Below, in pieces: positions 36,240 to 45,305 of a stretch of 46,034 bases of DNA. The stretch covers positions 1-46,034 of the forward strand of contig DYER01000099.1 of the NCBI GenBank assembly GCA_020725605.1, in the 5' to 3' direction. The notes below the pieces were generated by a model. That model had not been told where the DNA came from, searched no databases, and worked only from the letters and a program-made list of their open reading frames with translations. The stretch's first letter is position 1. The number at the start of each line of letters is the position of its first letter. The position numbers and the translations under genes are program-made. The stretch comes from Ammonifex sp. GTDB taxonomy: Bacteria; Bacillota; Desulfotomaculia; Desulfotomaculales; DYER01.

Positions 36240-36257
36240 CTGTGATCCCAATCACAG
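36240..36257. promoter_or_regulatory. CRP/FNR-type binding site
   Basis: CTGTGATCCCAATCACAG is a perfect palindrome containing TGTGA-N6-TCACA, the consensus of CRP-like regulators. Its centre is about 41.5 bases upstream of the start point predicted from the -10 box TAAAAT (36278-36283), the class II activator position. Confidence 0.6.
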
Positions 36258-36277
36258 AATTTCTCCCCCGCCGGGAG

Positions 36278-36283
36278 TAAAAT
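36278..36283 (+). promoter_or_regulatory. -10 box of the WbaP-gene promoter
   Basis: TAAAAT with no good -35 box, as expected of an activator-dependent promoter with a CRP-like site at -41.5. Predicted start near 36290, about 270 bases before the gene. Confidence 0.45.
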
Positions 36284-36562
36284 TACTTAACGACATTTCC
36301 ACCGGCGGCAGGAATTTCCCGCCCTGCCGTCGAAATTACAGGGGACCCGGCGGAGGCGATGACCCGCGGTCCCGACGTGGGCGCCAGGGGACGCGGAATA
36401 GCTGGTGGCGCAACCGGCCGCCGGGAAGATTCCGTTTTGCGCGCCGCGGCGCCCACTGACCACGTACCCGTCCCCTTTTCAGACGGCCCTCCAGCATCCT
36501 GCGGCGCTCGCGCACCCCACCTTCCCGTCGGCTCCCGCGGCGCGCGGAGAGGAGAAAGTTCC

Positions 36563-38074
36563 TTGGACGGACGGGCCGTTCGAAACCTGGAACACGCCGC
36601 GCTGCCGGTTCCGAAGGCCGGGGCGCGCTTTACATTGGCTGCGGCCCTGCGGCGCGTTGCGGCCCCGGCGGGCCTGCTGCTGGGGGACCTGGCGGGCCTC
36701 GCCACAGGCTTCGCGCTGGCCTGGGCCCTGCGGGTGTGGCTCCTGCCGCGCCTGTGGCCCGCCTACGCGGTACCGGCGCCGGCCGCCTTCTGGGCCAACC
36801 TCTGGTGGATGCTGGCCTTCGGCGTGGTGTGCCTGGCCTACCAGGGCCTCTACACCAGGCGCCTGCCCTTCTGGCGCGAGGCCAAGCGCCTGGCCAAGGC
36901 CTGCCTGCTCGCGTTTCTGATTGTTCTCGGCGTGGTCACGCTGGGCAAGAAAGCGGGCCAGGTCTCCCGTACCGTCCTTGTGCTGGCCTGCGCCTTCAAC
37001 CTCTTCACCCTGCCCGCGGCCCGCTGGGCCGCCAAGCGGCTCCTGTGGCGCGCCGGCCTGTGGGCCAGGCCCGTGCTGGTGCTGGGCGCCGGCAAGACCG
37101 GCGAGCTGGTGGCCCGCGCCCTCACCGGAGACAGGCACCTGGGCTACCGCATCGTCGGCTTTCTGGACGACGACCCGGCCAAGCGCGGCGTGCGCGCCAA
37201 CGGCGTCTACTACCCGGTCCTGGGCGGCTTCCGCGACTCGGACCGCGTCATGCAGGCCACCGGCGCCCGGGACCTCATCGTGGCCGCCCCCGGCATGGAG
37301 CCGAAGGCCCTGGTGGGCCTGGTCAACAGGCTCCAGCGCTCCGCGGCCTCGGTCACGGTCATACCGGACCTCTTCGGCGTGCCCGTCATGGGCGCGGAGA
37401 CGGACTACTACTTCGACGAGCAGGCCCTGGCCCTGAGGGTGAGGAACAACCTGGCCAACCCCCTGAACCGGTTCTTGAAGCGCGGCTTCGACCTGGTCGC
37501 TGGCTCGCTCATTCTCGTCGCCGTCCTGCCCCTAGTGGGCCTGATAGCCCTGGCCGTGAAGCTGGATTCGCCCGGCCCGGTGCTCTTCCGCCACCGGCGC
37601 CTGGGCCTGGGCGGCCGGGAGTTCTGGTGCTACAAGTTCCGCACCATGCACGTCAACGCCGAGGAGATCCTGCAGAGGCTCCTGGCCGAAAACCCGGCCC
37701 TGCGGGCCGAGTGGGAGCGGGACTTCAAACTGCGGAAGGACCCACGCATTACCAGGGTGGGCGGGTTCCTGCGCCGGACGAGCCTGGACGAGGTCCCCCA
37801 GATTTTCAACGTCCTGAAGGGGGAAATGAGCCTGGTGGGCCCGCGGCCCATCGTGGAGAAGGAGCTCCCGCGTTTCGCCATCTTCGCCCGCGACTATTTC
37901 TCGGTGCGGCCCGGCGTCACCGGTCTGTGGCAGGTCAGCGGCCGCAACGACACGGGGTACGAACACCGCGTGCGCCTGGAATCCTGGTACGTCCGCAACT
38001 GGTCCCTCTGGCTCGACCTCACCATCCTCGTCCGCACCGTCGGCGTGGTGCTGGCAAGGCGGGGAGCGTATTGA
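36563..38074 (+). CDS. Initiating sugar-1-phosphate transferase (WbaP/polyprenyl glycosylphosphotransferase)
   Basis: A 503-residue membrane enzyme that moves a hexose-1-phosphate from a nucleotide sugar to undecaprenyl phosphate, the first step of a repeat unit. N-terminal membrane helices (about 30-160), a nucleotide-binding-like central domain beginning VLVLGAGKTGELVARAL (about 171), then the catalytic domain from about 303 (FDLVAGSLILVAVLPLVGL) with FWCYKFRTMHVNA, RRTSLDEVPQIFNVLKGEMS, LVGPRP and PGVTGLWQVSGRN. TTG at 36563 has GGAGAGGAG 9 bases before it; the track's 36359 start lies in the leader. Confidence 0.92.
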   Translation: MDGRAVRNLEHAALPVPKAGARFTLAAALRRVAAPAGLLLGDLAGLATGFALAWALRVWLLPRLWPAYAVPAPAAFWANLWWMLAFGVVCLAYQGLYTRRLPFWREAKRLAKACLLAFLIVLGVVTLGKKAGQVSRTVLVLACAFNLFTLPAARWAAKRLLWRAGLWARPVLVLGAGKTGELVARALTGDRHLGYRIVGFLDDDPAKRGVRANGVYYPVLGGFRDSDRVMQATGARDLIVAAPGMEPKALVGLVNRLQRSAASVTVIPDLFGVPVMGAETDYYFDEQALALRVRNNLANPLNRFLKRGFDLVAGSLILVAVLPLVGLIALAVKLDSPGPVLFRHRRLGLGGREFWCYKFRTMHVNAEEILQRLLAENPALRAEWERDFKLRKDPRITRVGGFLRRTSLDEVPQIFNVLKGEMSLVGPRPIVEKELPRFAIFARDYFSVRPGVTGLWQVSGRNDTGYEHRVRLESWYVRNWSLWLDLTILVRTVGVVLARRGAY

Positions 38075-38109
38075 TTGCGGATAGGCCAACGAAGAAAGGA
38101 GTTTTTTTC

Positions 38110-38802
38110 GTGGACAAAGATCGCCTCTACAACTGGACCCTCGAACAAAAGGAAGCCGAGAGCATCCGCATCATTAAGGAAACCGTGGACCGCTTCGGCC
38201 AGGACAGGGTGGCCACAACCTGGACCGGCGGCAAGGACTCCACCACGCTCCTGCACCTCATCAGGCAGGCCTGCGGCGGCCGGGTGCCGGTGCGGGTGAT
38301 CCAGATCGACACCTCGGTGAAGTTCAGGGAAATCTACGATTTCGTGGCCCGCATGGCGAGAGAATGGGACTTGAACCTTTGCGTGGTGCGCAACGAAGAA
38401 GCGCTCAAGACCATCAAGATCGCCGAAGATCACGTGCAGTGCTGCTATCAGCTCAAAACCATCCCCCTGCAAAACGCCATCCGGGAATTCGGCTTGGCGG
38501 CCCTGTTCACCGCGGTTCGCTGGGACGAGCAGGAGGCCCGGCAAAACGAAGAGTACTATTCACCACGCCAGAACCCCGATCACGTGCGGGTGCAGCCCAT
38601 CCTGCACTTCCGGGAAATCGATATCTGGAGCTACATCAGGAAATACGACCTGCCCTTCTGCGAGCTTTACCGCCGCGGCTACCGTAGCCTGGGCTGCGAA
38701 CCCTGCACCCGCATCGGCGCCACGACCGGCCCCGAGCGAGCCGGCCGCGAGGCCGCCAAAGAGCAGGCCATGCGGCGCCTGCGGGAGATGGGGTATTTTT
38801 AG
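38110..38802 (+). CDS. PP-loop ATPase of the PAPS reductase/CysD family
   Basis: A 230-residue protein with the PP-loop TWTGGKDSTTLLHLIRQ, DTSVKFREIYDF, FTAVRWDEQEARQNE and GCEPCTR. This resembles sulfate adenylyltransferase subunit 2 (CysD) and PAPS reductases. The C-terminal ECGLH motif of true reductases is absent. GTG at 38110 follows AAAGGAG. No CysN/CysC partner is visible in the window. Between a WbaP gene and a sulfatase-fold gene it may take part in sulfur or nucleotide activation for glycan modification, or be a thiolation enzyme; the specific role is open. Confidence 0.8.
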   Translation: MDKDRLYNWTLEQKEAESIRIIKETVDRFGQDRVATTWTGGKDSTTLLHLIRQACGGRVPVRVIQIDTSVKFREIYDFVARMAREWDLNLCVVRNEEALKTIKIAEDHVQCCYQLKTIPLQNAIREFGLAALFTAVRWDEQEARQNEEYYSPRQNPDHVRVQPILHFREIDIWSYIRKYDLPFCELYRRGYRSLGCEPCTRIGATTGPERAGREAAKEQAMRRLREMGYF

Positions 38803-38816
38803 GAGGATAAGTTATA

Positions 38817-40139
38817 TTGTCCAAGAAAAAGTTACCCCACATCATCCTTATCGTTCTAGATAGTGCCAGAGCCAAAAGCTTTTCGTGTTACGGCTACCAC
38901 CGCAAGACCACGCCCAACATCGACCGCATCGCGGAAGAGGGCGTGCTTTATAAGTGGTGCTTCGCCCCGGCGAATTGGACTCTTCCGTCGCACGCTTCAC
39001 TTTTTACAGGGCTTTATCCTTCGGAACACGGTTGCCATTGGGGTTTCCCTTTTCTAGATAACGCCCTTATCACGTTGCCTCAGGTACTTCAGCAGGCGGG
39101 CTATTTCACTGTCGGGATCTCCTGTAACAGTCTGATATCTAACGCCACTGGGTTTACCCGGGGTTTTGACCGCTTCTACGACCTGGGTGTCGCTTACCCC
39201 TTTCAACATGCGGAGGCTCCAAGCGGATTTAGCGTACGAGAGAAGCTGGCAAGCATAATAAGCGAGCCCTCGCCAGCCCGGGTGCGCTGGCTTGTAAACC
39301 GTTTAGTCGCTCGAGCCTACGGCCTGGTGGCAAGCTGGAAGGCCTTTCTAACACGGCGCGCGCTAAGGCTGGCTCTTACTACGCTCGCTATGGGGCAGGA
39401 GAGGCACATTTTCTTGTTTCTCAACCTGATGCAGGTGCACGGGCCATACGAACCCCCGAGGGAGACGCTGGGCACATTTGGAGGGAGAAGGAAGCCGAGC
39501 TTTCGCCATCTGGCGCCCCTGCCGTCGCAGTACTACGCAATTCGTCCGATGCCGGCGGAGGCGGCTGAGAAGTTAACTGCGTTGTACGACGAAGAGCTTC
39601 TCTATGTAGACAGGAGAATCGGCGAGCTACACCAGTATCTCGAAATGTCCGGTCTGGCCGACGAAACTGTACTAATCATCACCTCGGATCATGGAGAGTT
39701 GCTCGGGGAGCACGGCGGGCTTTTCTGGCACATGTATGGGCTCTTCCAGGAGCAGTTGCACATTCCGCTAATCATCCGCTGGCCGAGTGAGTTAGGCGCT
39801 TACGGCGTTAATGACAACCTGGCTCAGCTGCATGACCTCTTTGCCACTCTGGTAGGCCTTTGCGGCTCGCCGTTTCCCGTTCCAGAAGGAAGTGTGGACC
39901 TTTTGAATGGTAAGAGAGGATTTGCGCTGGCGGAGGATGTGGACGCACCGTTGCGGGTAGGGGATTGGGCGGCCAGGGACCCGAAGTTTGATGCGGCGGC
40001 CTTTCCTTTCCGGGAGCCGGCGAAGGTTACCATCCGGTTAAAAGACACGGGCCGCCTGGAGGTAGCAGTCTTGCAGCCGCAGGACTCAATCTCACTTACC
40101 TCGCTGGCGAAAGGGGCGATGGAATGGAAAAGGAGTTAA
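38817..40139 (+). CDS. Sulfatase-fold (alkaline phosphatase superfamily) enzyme with Thr at the nucleophile position
   Basis: A 440-residue protein. The metal-binding N-terminus HIILIVLDSARAKSFSCYGY, APANWTLPSHASLFTGLYPS, and ITSDHGELLGEHGG are typical of the sulfatase fold. Formylglycine sulfatases carry C/S-x-P-x-R; here the site is T-L-P-S-H, so the nucleophile would be threonine, as in LtaS and related phospho-transferases. The enzyme more likely handles a phospho-ester (phosphoglycerol or phosphoethanolamine on a glycan) than a sulfate ester. TTG at 38817 follows AGGAGG. No N-terminal membrane bundle is visible. The codon use and GC content fall from this gene onward. Confidence 0.8.
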   Translation: MSKKKLPHIILIVLDSARAKSFSCYGYHRKTTPNIDRIAEEGVLYKWCFAPANWTLPSHASLFTGLYPSEHGCHWGFPFLDNALITLPQVLQQAGYFTVGISCNSLISNATGFTRGFDRFYDLGVAYPFQHAEAPSGFSVREKLASIISEPSPARVRWLVNRLVARAYGLVASWKAFLTRRALRLALTTLAMGQERHIFLFLNLMQVHGPYEPPRETLGTFGGRRKPSFRHLAPLPSQYYAIRPMPAEAAEKLTALYDEELLYVDRRIGELHQYLEMSGLADETVLIITSDHGELLGEHGGLFWHMYGLFQEQLHIPLIIRWPSELGAYGVNDNLAQLHDLFATLVGLCGSPFPVPEGSVDLLNGKRGFALAEDVDAPLRVGDWAARDPKFDAAAFPFREPAKVTIRLKDTGRLEVAVLQPQDSISLTSLAKGAMEWKRS

Positions 40140-41461
40140 TCTTACTTCTGATGTGCGGAATGCTGGTCTTTGTGTTCGCCCTGGTGAGGCCACGCTACGC
40201 CCTTGCCGTGACATTGGGAGCCAATTTTTTCAACCAACCCCGCCCCCAGATCGCGGGTGCCTATGTTACGCTGGCAGATACGGCCATCGTTGCCCTGACC
40301 TTAGTGTGGATACTGAGGTCGCTTGTGGTTGGAAGGCTCGCATTTCCCAGGACCGGCCTCGAAATGCCTTTTGGGTTCCTCGCAGGCGCTTACGCCCTCT
40401 CGACAGTTTTCGCTTTTGACCTCGGCCGGGCGCTGGTTAAAACCCTTCAGTTGGTTGAGTGGATGCTTCTCTTATACCTTACAGTTAACTATGGACGCGG
40501 TAAAAAAACCCTCCGTCTCCTCGTCGGTACGCTCGTGGGCGTTGGTCTCTTCGAGGTGGCTGTAGCCGGTTACCAGGCGGCACGAATGGAAGATTTTCGC
40601 CGGGTTACGGGAACCCTAGGCAATGACCTGGGTTGGTACATGTTTATGCTATTGGTTTTGGTAACGGTGCAGGTCGTTACATGCACCGAATTAAAACACA
40701 GGCTCTTATGGGCTGTTGCAAGTATACTTTTCACCTTTGGTTTTTTGTTGACCCAGGTTCGCGAACTCTGGTTTTCGCTCCTGGCGGTTCTGTCGCTTTT
40801 AGCGATTCTAGAGGTTTTCATCCACCGGCGGCCACGCCGTTTTCTGCGGTTTTTGGGCATTGTGGCGGTGAGCGGTGCTGCGGGCATCATCCTTTTACTA
40901 CCAAAACTCGGGTCTTATTTGGTCACTCTTGAAAATCGCGGCTTGGACACCCTTTACACGCGATTGGGTCAGTGGGGGGCGGCACTCAATATCGCCGCCG
41001 CGCATCCCTGGGTCGGGATTGGCCCAGGCGGATTTGGTCAGTTGTGGGCCCCTTTCATTCCTGAAACGTACTATTCGCTATGCGTGGCCTACGGCCTGGT
41101 CGGCAATCCAGAGATCGATGCCCACAGTTTTCTTTTTACCCGGCTGGCCGAGACGGGGCTTTTCGGGGCGGCGGCGGCGGTTTGGGTGCTGTGGTGCCTA
41201 GTTAGACGCACGGCACGGGTTAAGTGGCTATCGCTACCCCCTTTAGCCCAGAGTATCGCCATAACCGCGTGGCTGTTGGCGCTCTTGGCTTTGCTAACAT
41301 TTGTTTACAGCGACTTCTTCCAGATCAAGCTGTTCTGGATACTGGTGGGCTTGGGCCTGGCCTGCTATAGTTTTGTCACGGACACTGCTCGGCCGGAAGC
41401 AAAGGCGACCACTCTTCGGCCATTGCAGCGCGAGAAGGGTGCGTATAACTTTGGGTGTTGA
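40124..41461 (+). CDS. O-antigen ligase/polymerase family membrane protein (Wzy-like)
   Basis: A 445-residue polytopic protein with many hydrophobic helices. AAHPWVGIGPGGFGQLW followed by NPEIDAHSFLFTRLAETGLF is the characteristic large extracellular loop of the O-antigen ligase family. It begins inside the end of the sulfatase-fold gene (16-base overlap; GGGGCG upstream). It is the second such protein in the locus; this one lacks a TPR tail. One may polymerise repeat units and the other attach the chain to an acceptor. Confidence 0.85.
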   Translation: MEKELILLLMCGMLVFVFALVRPRYALAVTLGANFFNQPRPQIAGAYVTLADTAIVALTLVWILRSLVVGRLAFPRTGLEMPFGFLAGAYALSTVFAFDLGRALVKTLQLVEWMLLLYLTVNYGRGKKTLRLLVGTLVGVGLFEVAVAGYQAARMEDFRRVTGTLGNDLGWYMFMLLVLVTVQVVTCTELKHRLLWAVASILFTFGFLLTQVRELWFSLLAVLSLLAILEVFIHRRPRRFLRFLGIVAVSGAAGIILLLPKLGSYLVTLENRGLDTLYTRLGQWGAALNIAAAHPWVGIGPGGFGQLWAPFIPETYYSLCVAYGLVGNPEIDAHSFLFTRLAETGLFGAAAAVWVLWCLVRRTARVKWLSLPPLAQSIAITAWLLALLALLTFVYSDFFQIKLFWILVGLGLACYSFVTDTARPEAKATTLRPLQREKGAYNFGC

Positions 41462-41659
41462 AGAACCTTATGAGTAAAAGAGCCCAGACTGCTTCGGCTG
41501 TGTCCGAAAAGAAATAGTAGTGAAGTCTTATAAAAGGCAAGGGGCGCGGCTTTTAAGCCAGTCTTGAACGCAATTACCTGCGGCCTACGTGAGCGGTTCT
41601 TCACGACCCAGTATCTGATAAAGGCCCGGCGGCCCGAGATGAAACGGGGGATTTGAAGC
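41462..41659. other. Intergenic gap in the glycan cluster
   Basis: No gene supported. A 15-codon frame MSKRAQTASAVSEKK at 41470 could be the stub of a lost gene. GGCTTTTAAGCC (41549-41560) is a short palindrome. No clear promoter was seen, so the downstream genes may share the upstream transcript. Confidence 0.35.
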
Positions 41660-42694
41660 TTGGTACATCAGCCGCTGGTTTCGGTTATCGTCGTAAATTA
41701 TAACGGGCGCCACCTGCTGAATGCTTGCTTACAGTCACTGCTTGCCCAAACTTACCCCAAACGGGAAATAATCCTGGTAGACAACGGTTCTTGTGACGGC
41801 AGTGCGGACTATGTGGCGGAAAAGTTCCCGGAGGTTGTGGTGGTGCGGTCCGAAAAGAATCTTGGTTTTGCCGGAGGTAACAACCTCGGAGCGTGCTACG
41901 CTCGGGGCGAGTTCATAGCGCTTCTTAACAATGACGCCGAGGCGGCACAGGACTGGCTAAAGCGGATGCTCCAGGCTTTTGACGACCCTCGTGTAGCGGT
42001 GGCGATGGCCAAGGTCTACACCGAAGGAACGCCGTCCGAGTATTACGAGAAGAACGGCACAATCAATTTCCTCGGCTACAACATCATGAGGATTTTTGAC
42101 GAGCCATGGAAGACTTTCTTCGCCTCCGGCTGTGCCTTGATGTACCGGCGGGAGGCGGTGGGTGAAGTACCCTTCGATGAGGATTATTTTCTGTACGCGG
42201 AGGACCTCTATCTGAGCTGGCGGATGCGGCTAAAAGGTTACGAAGTAATACAGGTACCAGAGGCAGTTGTCTTTCATAAAGGATCGGCTACAGCTAAGAA
42301 GCGCGCGGATAATCTTTACTATCAGGTGAGGAACCGGCTCTTAAACTGCCTTTTATTCTACGAAAACCGTACGTTGCTGAAAATCGCACCGTACCTCAGC
42401 TTTTACCTTGTAGCGGAGGTTGCCCGCTGTGTATGGGCTAATCCCCAAAGTTTTCCGGGTATCCTAAAGGCGTATCTATGGCCAGTGCTGCACTGGCGGG
42501 CCGTGCTGGCTAAAAGAAGGGCGGTACAGGCGGAGCGAGTAGTCAGGGACGAAGAGATCCTGGGCCTGATGAGCTGCAAGCTGGTCGACGGCGGTGGCTT
42601 CTTGGCCCGTCGGCTCAATGGGTTGAGCCGTCTCTACTGCCGACTCTTTGGCCTGCGCACTGTGGAGATCTCAAAGGAGAGTGCTCTATCTTGA
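41660..42694 (+). CDS. Glycosyltransferase family 2 (rhamnosyltransferase-like)
   Basis: A 344-residue GT-A fold enzyme: PLVSVIVVNYNGRHLLNACL at the N-terminus, ILVDNGSCDGS, the metal-binding LLNNDAEA (in place of DxD) and FLYAEDLYLSWRMRLKGYEV, which supplies the catalytic base ED. This pattern resembles WbbL-type rhamnosyltransferases. TTG at 41660 follows GGGGG. Its stop overlaps the start of the next gene (TTGA). Donor and acceptor cannot be read from sequence. Confidence 0.88.
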   Translation: MVHQPLVSVIVVNYNGRHLLNACLQSLLAQTYPKREIILVDNGSCDGSADYVAEKFPEVVVVRSEKNLGFAGGNNLGACYARGEFIALLNNDAEAAQDWLKRMLQAFDDPRVAVAMAKVYTEGTPSEYYEKNGTINFLGYNIMRIFDEPWKTFFASGCALMYRREAVGEVPFDEDYFLYAEDLYLSWRMRLKGYEVIQVPEAVVFHKGSATAKKRADNLYYQVRNRLLNCLLFYENRTLLKIAPYLSFYLVAEVARCVWANPQSFPGILKAYLWPVLHWRAVLAKRRAVQAERVVRDEEILGLMSCKLVDGGGFLARRLNGLSRLYCRLFGLRTVEISKESALS

Positions 42695-43836
42695 AGATCG
42701 CGGTTGACGCGCGTTGCGCGGCGGACCAGGGCAGGACCGGAACGCACACTTACGTTCTAAATTTGCTAGCTCATATGGTTCGTTTAAGGGAGGAACCAGG
42801 AACGGGAAGGCTAGAGTTTCTTTACTATACCTCAGAACCTCCCTGCGCGGACGTGGTAGATCTCTGCAAGAACATTGCTACCTTTGTTACTCTCCCCTTC
42901 CCGTGGCGGAGGAACCGGTTATGGGTGGACCTGCGTTTATTACCATGCGTCCTTCGCGAGCGGCCGAGTATCCTTTTTCTTCCTAATCATGTGGCACCGC
43001 TTTTGCCGACGCCCTTTCCCGTGGTGACCACCATCTTCGACTTGGCCTTCCTTCGCTTCCCGGAGCATTTTCCCCGACGTGCGCGGAGCACCCTGAAGCG
43101 GAATACGGCCCACGCCGTGCACCGGGCGGATCGGGTAATTACCATCAGCGAGGCCACCATGCGCGACCTCCTAAAAACTTATGGCCTCCCGGCGCAGAAG
43201 GTGGTCGTCACATATCCAGGGGTAGATCACAACATATTTAAACCCTGCGTGGAGCCCTCGGCTTTGCAGGCGGTGCGGGAGAGGTATGGTTTGCCGGAGG
43301 CTTTCTTTCTCTATGTGGGCGCACTTCAGCCGCGCAAGAACCTCAGACGTCTGTTACAGGCTTATGCTATGGCGAGGAGCAGGGGTCTTGAATGGTCGCT
43401 GGTGGTGGCCGGGCCCCGAACCTGGCTTTACGAGGACATTGTAGCGGCACTGAAAGTCACGCCGGGAGTCCGCTATCTCGACTATGTGCCTTTTGCGGAC
43501 CTACCTGTTCTTTACAACCTGGCGGGGGCCTTCGTTTACGTGCCCCTCTATGAAGGCTTTGGCCTGCCGGTGCTGGAGGCCATGGCCTGCGGGACGCCAG
43601 TCATCACTTCTAACGTTTCTTCCCTGCCCGAAGTAGCCGGTGATGCGGCGGCGTTGGTGGATCCCTATGATACCGAAGCAATCGCATGGGTACTACAGCA
43701 GTTGGCAGGAGACGAAGAGCTGCGCCGGACGATGAGGGAAAAAGGCCTGGCCCGCGCAAAGAGTTTTTCTTGGGAGCGCTGTGCACGGGAGACGCTGTCC
43801 GTGTTTGAGGAAATAATTCGGGGGGTGCGACATTGA
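42691..43836 (+). CDS. Glycosyltransferase family 4 (GT-B)
   Basis: A 381-residue GT-B enzyme. The N-terminal domain starts [57 protein letters not shown] and the C-terminal donor-binding stretch [20 protein letters not shown] (with the E-x7-E motif) are diagnostic of GT4. Start TTG overlaps the previous stop by four bases and is preceded by AAAGGAGA. Likely mannosyl- or rhamnosyltransferase; specificity unknown. Confidence 0.9.
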   Translation: MKIAVDARCAADQGRTGTHTYVLNLLAHMVRLREEPGTGRLEFLYYTSEPPCADVVDLCKNIATFVTLPFPWRRNRLWVDLRLLPCVLRERPSILFLPNHVAPLLPTPFPVVTTIFDLAFLRFPEHFPRRARSTLKRNTAHAVHRADRVITISEATMRDLLKTYGLPAQKVVVTYPGVDHNIFKPCVEPSALQAVRERYGLPEAFFLYVGALQPRKNLRRLLQAYAMARSRGLEWSLVVAGPRTWLYEDIVAALKVTPGVRYLDYVPFADLPVLYNLAGAFVYVPLYEGFGLPVLEAMACGTPVITSNVSSLPEVAGDAAALVDPYDTEAIAWVLQQLAGDEELRRTMREKGLARAKSFSWERCARETLSVFEEIIRGVRH

Positions 43837-44355
43837 AAATCTTCGACCTAGGTTGTGGCCTGAATAAACTTCCGGGTGCTGTAGGGGTTGACATACGGCC
43901 GGGGCCGGAGGTGGATGTGATCCACGACCTGAATGTATATCCCTGGCCCTTTGCCGACAACGAGTTTGATTTTGTGCATGCCAGTAATATCCTGGAGCAC
44001 CTGGATGACGTGGTCCAAGCGGTGGAGGAGATCCACCGTATCACCAGGCCGGGGGGTGGTGAAGGTGCTGGTGCCTCACTTTTCAAGCAGCGCTTTTTTC
44101 ACCGACCCCACGCATAAGCACGCCTTTTCGTCCCGTTCTTTTGATTACTTTGTGACAGGAACCGAGTTGTGTCGTCTCAACTATTCACACGTCAGATTCT
44201 TAAAAAAACATGTTCAGTTGGGCTTTCCCTCCCGGAACCCGCTCAAGAACCTGGTTTTGAGGCTCATCAACCGTTACCCCGAGTGGTACGAGAAGAGGCT
44301 GGCCTTCCTTTTGCCGGTTGGCTCCGTCCTCTTTGAGTTGGAGGTCGTAAAGTGA
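43833..44355 (+). pseudogene. SAM-dependent methyltransferase, frameshifted at a G6 run
   Basis: Two overlapping frames make one class I methyltransferase-like protein. The first (TTG 43833) reads FDLGCGLNKLPGAVGVDIRP, FADNEFDFVHASNILEHLDD and IHRITRPGG. The second continues GVVKVLVPHFSSSAFFTDP, HAFSSRSFDYF and ends at 44355. The switch falls in GGGGGG at 44051-44056: removing one G joins the frames into RPGVVKVLVPH. Both ends overlap neighbours by four bases, so the full-length gene is clearly the ancestral unit. It may be an assembly error, phase-variable slippage or a true lesion. Confidence 0.8.
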
Positions 44356-45305
44356 TGCCGCCGGCATCCCCGCAGGAGGTCACGCCTAAAGTAGACGTGA
44401 TCGTCGTGACTTACAACGCGGCCGGGTATATAGAAACCTGTTTGAAATCGGTCCTTACTCGTAACCCTCGGTATCCTTACACCATCACCGTGGTGGACAA
44501 TGCATCTACGGATGGCACAGTAGATATTGTCGCCGCCAAATTTCCTGTCGTCAACATTCGCCGGAACACGCATAACCTGGGCTTTGCACGCGCGAATAAT
44601 GCGGCCGTCGGGGAGGCCCGAGGGGACTACGTTGTCTTCCTTAACCCAGACACGGATGTGAAAGAAGGGGCGCTCGATAATCTGATCGACTTCCTGGAAG
44701 CTCACCCAGAGGCGGGAGCCGCAGGGCCGAAGCTCCTCAACAGTGACGGTTCGCTCCAGCTTACCGGCAACACCTTTCCTACGCTTTGCAACTTGCTTTT
44801 TGAGACGCTTTTCTTGGACCGGCTTTTTCCTCGTAGCAGGGTTTTCGGGGCGCATAAGCTTTCATGGTGGAATAGACAGGAGGCGGCCCCTGTGGACTGG
44901 GTGATGGGCGCTTGTCTTGCTGTCCGGCGGGAGGTAGGGGAGAGGCTAGGCTGGTTTGATGCGCGGTTCTACATGTATTTCGAAGAGACCGACCTTTGCC
45001 GCCGGATCCGGGAAGCTGGATACAAGGTGTATTACGTGCCGCGGGCGGAGGTGGTCCACTTCGGAGGTACGGGGCCAAAGGCGTATTCCGGCCAAAAGGT
45101 CTGGTGGTGGCATCGGAGTCTGTTTTATTACTATCGAAAACACCACCGGGACAAGCTTATTCTTTTACGCCTTATAGTTTTCTTCCGCACGCTGTTGCGC
45201 ACCGGGCTGTGGCTTTTGCTCATCCTGCGTTACGGGCGTTTCGCCTGGGAGAAGAGCTTGGCGTATTTGAGGACGCTCCAGCTGGTCTGGTTTGAGGGCT
45301 GGTGA
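44352..45305 (+). CDS. Glycosyltransferase family 2
   Basis: A 317-residue GT-A enzyme: KVDVIVVTYNAAGYIETCL, VVDNASTDGTVDIV, NLGFARANNAAV, the metal site FLNPDTDV, and FYMYFEETDLCRRIREAGYK with the catalytic acid pair. A basic, hydrophobic C-terminal part (about 235-310) may anchor it to the membrane. GTG at 44352 overlaps the methyltransferase stop. It probably extends the same repeat unit as the other transferases. Confidence 0.9.
   Translation: MMPPASPQEVTPKVDVIVVTYNAAGYIETCLKSVLTRNPRYPYTITVVDNASTDGTVDIVAAKFPVVNIRRNTHNLGFARANNAAVGEARGDYVVFLNPDTDVKEGALDNLIDFLEAHPEAGAAGPKLLNSDGSLQLTGNTFPTLCNLLFETLFLDRLFPRSRVFGAHKLSWWNRQEAAPVDWVMGACLAVRREVGERLGWFDARFYMYFEETDLCRRIREAGYKVYYVPRAEVVHFGGTGPKAYSGQKVWWWHRSLFYYYRKHHRDKLILLRLIVFFRTLLRTGLWLLLILRYGRFAWEKSLAYLRTLQLVWFEGW

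Larger units (their letters stand above)
36129..36562. other. Intergenic control region between kinase and WbaP genes
   Basis: About 430 bases without a supported gene. It contains the CRP-like palindrome and -10 box listed separately, and a 7-bp hairpin CGGCAGG/CCTGCCG (36306-36329) just downstream of the predicted start point, possibly a leader structure. Confidence 0.5.

Noticed and set aside
36736-38802. 688-codon frame through the WbaP gene into the PP-loop gene
   Set aside because: Its first two-thirds are an arginine/proline/glycine-rich shadow of WbaP; only the part from GTG 38110 is a real gene.
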